64,000 nt of DNA from Gordonia jinhuaensis (GTDB lineage Bacteria > Actinomycetota > Actinomycetes > Mycobacteriales > Mycobacteriaceae). The notes beneath the pieces are model-generated. The model saw only the letters and a list, made by a program, of their open reading frames with translations. It made no database searches and was not told where the DNA came from. Made by a program: the position numbers and the translations under genes. The stretch is from assembly GCF_014639795.1 (NCBI RefSeq), contig NZ_BMGC01000013.1, positions 33,426 through 97,425 on the forward strand. Direction: 5' to 3'. Position 1 is the stretch's first letter. Each line of letters starts with the position of its first letter. This document shows, in pieces, positions 60,957 to 64,000 of the stretch.

Positions 60957-62767
60957 CTCCTTCTATCCGCATCCACAAGGTCCTCATCGCCAACCGTGGG
61001 GAGATCGCGGTCCGCGTGATCCGCGCCGCGAAGGACGCTGGTCTGACCAGTGTGGCGGTGTACGCCGAGCCCGACGCCGAGGCACAGTTCGTGAAGCTCG
61101 CCGATGAGGCATTCGCTCTCGGCGGTCAGACCTCTGCCGAGTCCTACCTGGCCATCGACAAGATCATCGATGCCGCGAAGAAGTCCGGGGCCGACGCCGT
61201 TCACCCGGGGTACGGCTTCCTGTCCGAGAACGCCGACTTCGCCCAAGCCGTCATCGACGCCGGACTGACCTGGATCGGTCCCTCCCCGCAGTCGATCCGC
61301 GACCTCGGTGACAAGGTCACCGCGCGTCACATCGCCCTGCGCGCCGAGGCGCCGATGGCCCCGGGCAGCAAGGATCCGGCCGCCGACGCCGACGAGGTGG
61401 TCGCGTTCGCCGAGGAGTACGGCGTACCGGTGGCGATCAAGGCGGCGTTCGGCGGTGGCGGCCGCGGGATGAAGGTCGCGTACACCATCGAGGAGATCCC
61501 GGCCCTGTTCGAGTCGGCCACCCGCGAGGCCGTCGCCGCCTTCGGTCGTGGCGAGTGCTTCGTCGAGCGCTATCTCGACAAGGCCCGCCACGTCGAGGCG
61601 CAGGTCATCGCCGACCAGCACGGCAACGTGGTGGTGGCCGGTACCCGTGACTGTTCGCTGCAGCGTCGTTTCCAGAAGCTCGTGGAGGAGGCGCCCGCGC
61701 CGTTCCTGACCCGCGAACAGCGCGACCGCATCCACTCCTCGGCCAAGGCGATCTGTCGGGAGGCCGGTTACTACGGCGCGGGGACCGTGGAGTTCCTGGT
61801 GGGTGCGGACGGCCTGGTCTCGTTTCTCGAGGTGAACACCCGTCTGCAGGTGGAGCACCCGGTCACCGAGGAGACCGCGGGAATCGACCTGGTGCGTCAG
61901 CAGTTCCGCATCGCCGCGGGTGAGAAGCTCGAACTGTCTGAGGATCCCGAGCCCCGCGGCCACTCCATCGAGTTCCGCATCAACGGGGAGGATCCGGGCC
62001 GCAACTTCCTGCCCGCCCCCGGTCCGATCACCGTCTACCGCGAGCCCGCGGGTCCGGGGGTCCGGGTGGATTCCGGCGTGGTGGCCGGTGACGTCATCGG
62101 CGGGCAGTTCGACTCCATGCTCGCCAAGCTCATCGTGACCGGCGAGAACCGCGAACAGGCCATCGAACGCGCCCGTCGCGCCCTCGACGAGTTCGCGGTG
62201 GAGGGTCTGGCCACCGTACTGCCGTTCGACCGGCACATCGTGCGTCATCCCGCCTTCATCGGCCGGGTCGATCCGGACACCGGCGAAGAGACCTTCGACG
62301 TCTACACCAAGTGGATCGAGACCGACTGGGACAACACCCTCGAGCCCTACGCGGGGGGTGCGCCCATCGGCGAGGACGAGTCGGCTCCGCGTCAGCAGGT
62401 CGTCGTCGAGGTCGGTGGACGCCGCGTCGAGGTCTCCTTGCCCGGTGATCTCGCGCTCGGCGGTGGCAACGGTGGCAGCAGCAACGGCGCGATCCGCAAG
62501 AAGCCCAAGCCCCGTACCCGCGCGAAGGGTGGTGCGGCGGCGGTGTCCGGCGACTCGGTCGCCGCACCCATGCAGGGCACCGTGGTCAAGGTGGCCGTCG
62601 AGGAGGGCCAGGAGGTCGCCGCGGGTGACCTGGTCGTGGTCCTCGAGGCGATGAAGATGGAGAACCCGGTGGTCGCCCACAAGGACGGCACCGTCTCCGG
62701 TCTGGCCGTGGAGCCGGGCACGCCCGTTACCCAGGGTGCCGTTCTACTTGAGATTTCGGCAAATTAG
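60953..62767 (+). CDS. accA3: Biotin carboxylase / biotin carrier (AccA3-like) subunit
   Basis: The 604-residue protein has the biotin carboxylase [15 protein letters not shown] start, ATP-grasp motifs [24 protein letters not shown], and [14 protein letters not shown], and a C-terminal biotin domain with EAMKMEN. It supplies carboxybiotin to a carboxyltransferase such as the one in this operon. Codon use is strongly GC-rich from its first codons, unlike every gene upstream in the operon. The GTG at 60953 overlaps the PPOX stop by 4 bases. It may be the native housekeeping gene or a copy recruited into the cluster. Confidence 0.9.
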   Translation: MTPSIRIHKVLIANRGEIAVRVIRAAKDAGLTSVAVYAEPDAEAQFVKLADEAFALGGQTSAESYLAIDKIIDAAKKSGADAVHPGYGFLSENADFAQAVIDAGLTWIGPSPQSIRDLGDKVTARHIALRAEAPMAPGSKDPAADADEVVAFAEEYGVPVAIKAAFGGGGRGMKVAYTIEEIPALFESATREAVAAFGRGECFVERYLDKARHVEAQVIADQHGNVVVAGTRDCSLQRRFQKLVEEAPAPFLTREQRDRIHSSAKAICREAGYYGAGTVEFLVGADGLVSFLEVNTRLQVEHPVTEETAGIDLVRQQFRIAAGEKLELSEDPEPRGHSIEFRINGEDPGRNFLPAPGPITVYREPAGPGVRVDSGVVAGDVIGGQFDSMLAKLIVTGENREQAIERARRALDEFAVEGLATVLPFDRHIVRHPAFIGRVDPDTGEETFDVYTKWIETDWDNTLEPYAGGAPIGEDESAPRQQVVVEVGGRRVEVSLPGDLALGGGNGGSSNGAIRKKPKPRTRAKGGAAAVSGDSVAAPMQGTVVKVAVEEGQEVAAGDLVVVLEAMKMENPVVAHKDGTVSGLAVEPGTPVTQGAVLLEISAN

Positions 62768-63195
62768 CAAGCGGACATCGGGAGGCAGGTGCTTTATCCG
62801 GGGGAATACAAGGTGGGCAGAAGCCGGGCACCATTTCCGGTTAGTGAAAAGCCGCGCAATACGTGGCAGCGTGTTGCTTAGCACATGACCGAATCTTGCG
62901 CCGACGAAGTTCGACCGTAGCGCCGTAGCTTGCTTGGTGCAGAGAACACAGGCGCAGCCAGGCGTGCTGCACACCAGACATGCGCGGTTCGACGCGCACT
63001 CCCCCGGCGCGCACCCGCAGTGGCGGCGGCTGGCGAGCGAAGCCGGGAGGTCGCCCCGCAGTCGGGTCGACTTGCGACCAGTCGACCGAGACAGGCCGCG
63101 GTGGGTCGATGATGCGCAGCGTCGTTCGATCAGACCACATATCCAAGGCGCGTGGATCGAACACGCATTCGATACTACGTGGTAGTGTCCACGTC
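62768..63195. other. Gene-poor stretch between accA3 and the IS remnant
   Basis: No convincing gene was found in these 428 bases. A minus-strand open frame (about 62841-63190) encodes segments such as VFDPRALDMWSDRTTLRIIDPP and VDWSQVDPTAGRPPGFARQ, but no domain was recognised and it has no good start. The DNA at 63150-63185 has a near-palindromic stretch around ATCGAACACGCATTCGATAC. Confidence 0.45.
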
Positions 63196-63197
63196 GC

Positions 63198-63893
63198 GGG
63201 GTGTGATGTATCGGGACATCGGTGACGTTTCTGCATCTGGACATTGGTGACACTTGGTGTGTCAGGACTTCGGTGACGGTGCGGTCTTCTTGGTGGGGCG
63301 TGGGCCGCGGGGTTGTCGATTTCCGACGTAGGTGATTCCTGGGGCGGGTCGGGGGTGTTCGACGAGGACTTCGCCTTCGGTGTTGGCGATGACGATTGTG
63401 TTGTCGTCGGTGACAACGAGGACCTGGTCGAAGGCGTGGTCCACATCGACCATGTAGGTGACTGCGTCCACGCTGATGGTGCCGGAGGTGCTGACAGTTC
63501 TGGCCAGGACGCCGTCGGGTAGGTCGGTGGGTTGCCGCTGTGCGGGCCGAGGGCGTGGTGTCGGCGGATCGAGCAACGGCCGACCGAATTTGGGGTGTGG
63601 CGCGTCGGCTTTCGGTGTTGCCTGCCAGGCGGTCAACGGTGTGACCCGCCCGGGCAGTCCTTGGTGAGGCCGCTCGGTGTTGTAGATGTGGTCGAACGCG
63701 TCGACCTGGGCCTGCAACTCGGCCAGGGTGTCGGCAAGTGGCTGTTTGTCCAGGTAGCGGAACAGTGTCTGGTGGAAGCGTTCGTTCTTGCCCTGCGTGG
63801 TGGGCTTGTAGGGCTTGCCGGTGATTGTTTCGACTCCGAGCGCGTGGGCGTGTTCGACGAGTTGACCGATGCGGCCGCGGCGTGAGGGGTTGA
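63198..63893 (-). mobile_element. IS481-family insertion-sequence remnant (3' part)
   Basis: TGTGATGTATCGGGACATCGGTGAC (63198-63222) with further TGGACATTGGTGACA and TCAGGACTTCGGTGACGG copies resembles the repeated end of IS481-type elements. The transposase C-terminal half is on the minus strand, ending at 63262. Near 63893 the IS481 protein similarity stops abruptly, so the element is truncated or interrupted. Confidence 0.65.
63262..63893 (-). pseudogene. IS481-family transposase, C-terminal part
   Basis: In one minus-strand frame, FNPSRRGRIGQLVEHAHALG, TGKPYKPTTQGKNERFHQTL, FRYLDKQPLADTLAELQAQV and NTERPHQGLPGRVTPLTAW give the second half of the DDE catalytic domain, with the last catalytic Glu in GKNERFHQ. 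A variable C-terminal domain follows. Before AFNPSRRG the expected SDNG motif (second Asp) is replaced by unrelated residues (CPANFEEP), and the frame stays open to the window edge without IS481 similarity. The gene is therefore incomplete here. Confidence 0.7.
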
Positions 63894-64000
63894 AAGCGGG
63901 CTCTTCGAAGTTAGCCGGGCACTGCTCAGCAGTGGAATTGCTGGATGTTGGCCCGCTGGGCGCGGGTGCAGTGGAATCGTATCCGGCGCCGCGAGTTCTC

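Noticed and set aside
62841..63446. Minus-strand frame between accA3 and the IS remnant
   Set aside because: It has no good start, crosses the IS end, and shows no recognised domain, although a relic gene cannot be excluded.

Overview
The window looks like a GC-rich actinobacterial chromosome, most likely Gordonia or a close relative in the Mycobacteriales. This rests on recognising protein families: a PIG-L/MshB-type deacetylase, a cutinase-like exported enzyme, a CYP153 monooxygenase and a mycobacterial-type membrane alpha/beta hydrolase. GTG starts and 4-base stop/start overlaps are common. No rRNA or tRNA gene was seen.

Positions 1-39,850 are mostly core chromosome: recB (5' end cut by the window edge) and recD, a PIG-L deacetylase, a three-gene membrane operon ending in a VIT-family transporter, htpG, uppP, an SGNH hydrolase, an SMR transporter with a TPR protein, DoxX, a copper block (DUF5134, YcnI, CopC-CopD fusion), a glycerol-kinase/FAD-oxidoreductase pair, and an HxlR regulator opposite an unusual SDR. 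At 24.5-27 kb a three-repeat Gly/Asp/His-rich peptide gene is followed at once by a JmjC-type hydroxylase and a sucrase/ferredoxin-like protein. This looks like a small peptide-modification locus. Further on are TspO, ChaB/Rho-N, a Tat-exported CocE-like hydrolase, a cutinase-like protein, a methyltransferase, fadB2, an ilvD with three lesions, a BASS/ACR3-type transporter, a TetR regulator and a CYP153 P450 naturally fused to its reductase.

Positions 39,850-46,231 are accessory DNA: a decayed mazF copy, vapBC (vapC has no usable start for the full domain), a pair of 54-bp direct repeats, an intact mazEF, an AT-rich stretch with a truncated 25-codon ORF, and two tandem tyrosine-recombinase genes resembling TnpA and TnpB of Tn554-type elements.

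Positions 46,265-62,767 hold a horizontally acquired-looking biosynthetic cluster with visibly lower third-position GC. A TetR gene faces a tightly packed plus-strand operon: MDR reductase, ACP, KS, a catalytically dead KS-like partner, FAD monooxygenase, AfsA-like butyrolactone synthase, HAD phosphatase, ketoreductase, alpha/beta hydrolase, MFS exporter, two hotdog dehydratases, carboxyltransferase, malonyl transferase, a PPOX-fold protein and a very GC-rich biotin carboxylase/carrier gene (accA3-like). It reads as a self-contained reducing type II polyketide/fatty-acid pathway. It has its own malonyl-CoA supply and an AfsA/HAD step that could yield a butyrolactone or butenolide. The window ends in the remains of an IS481-family transposase.
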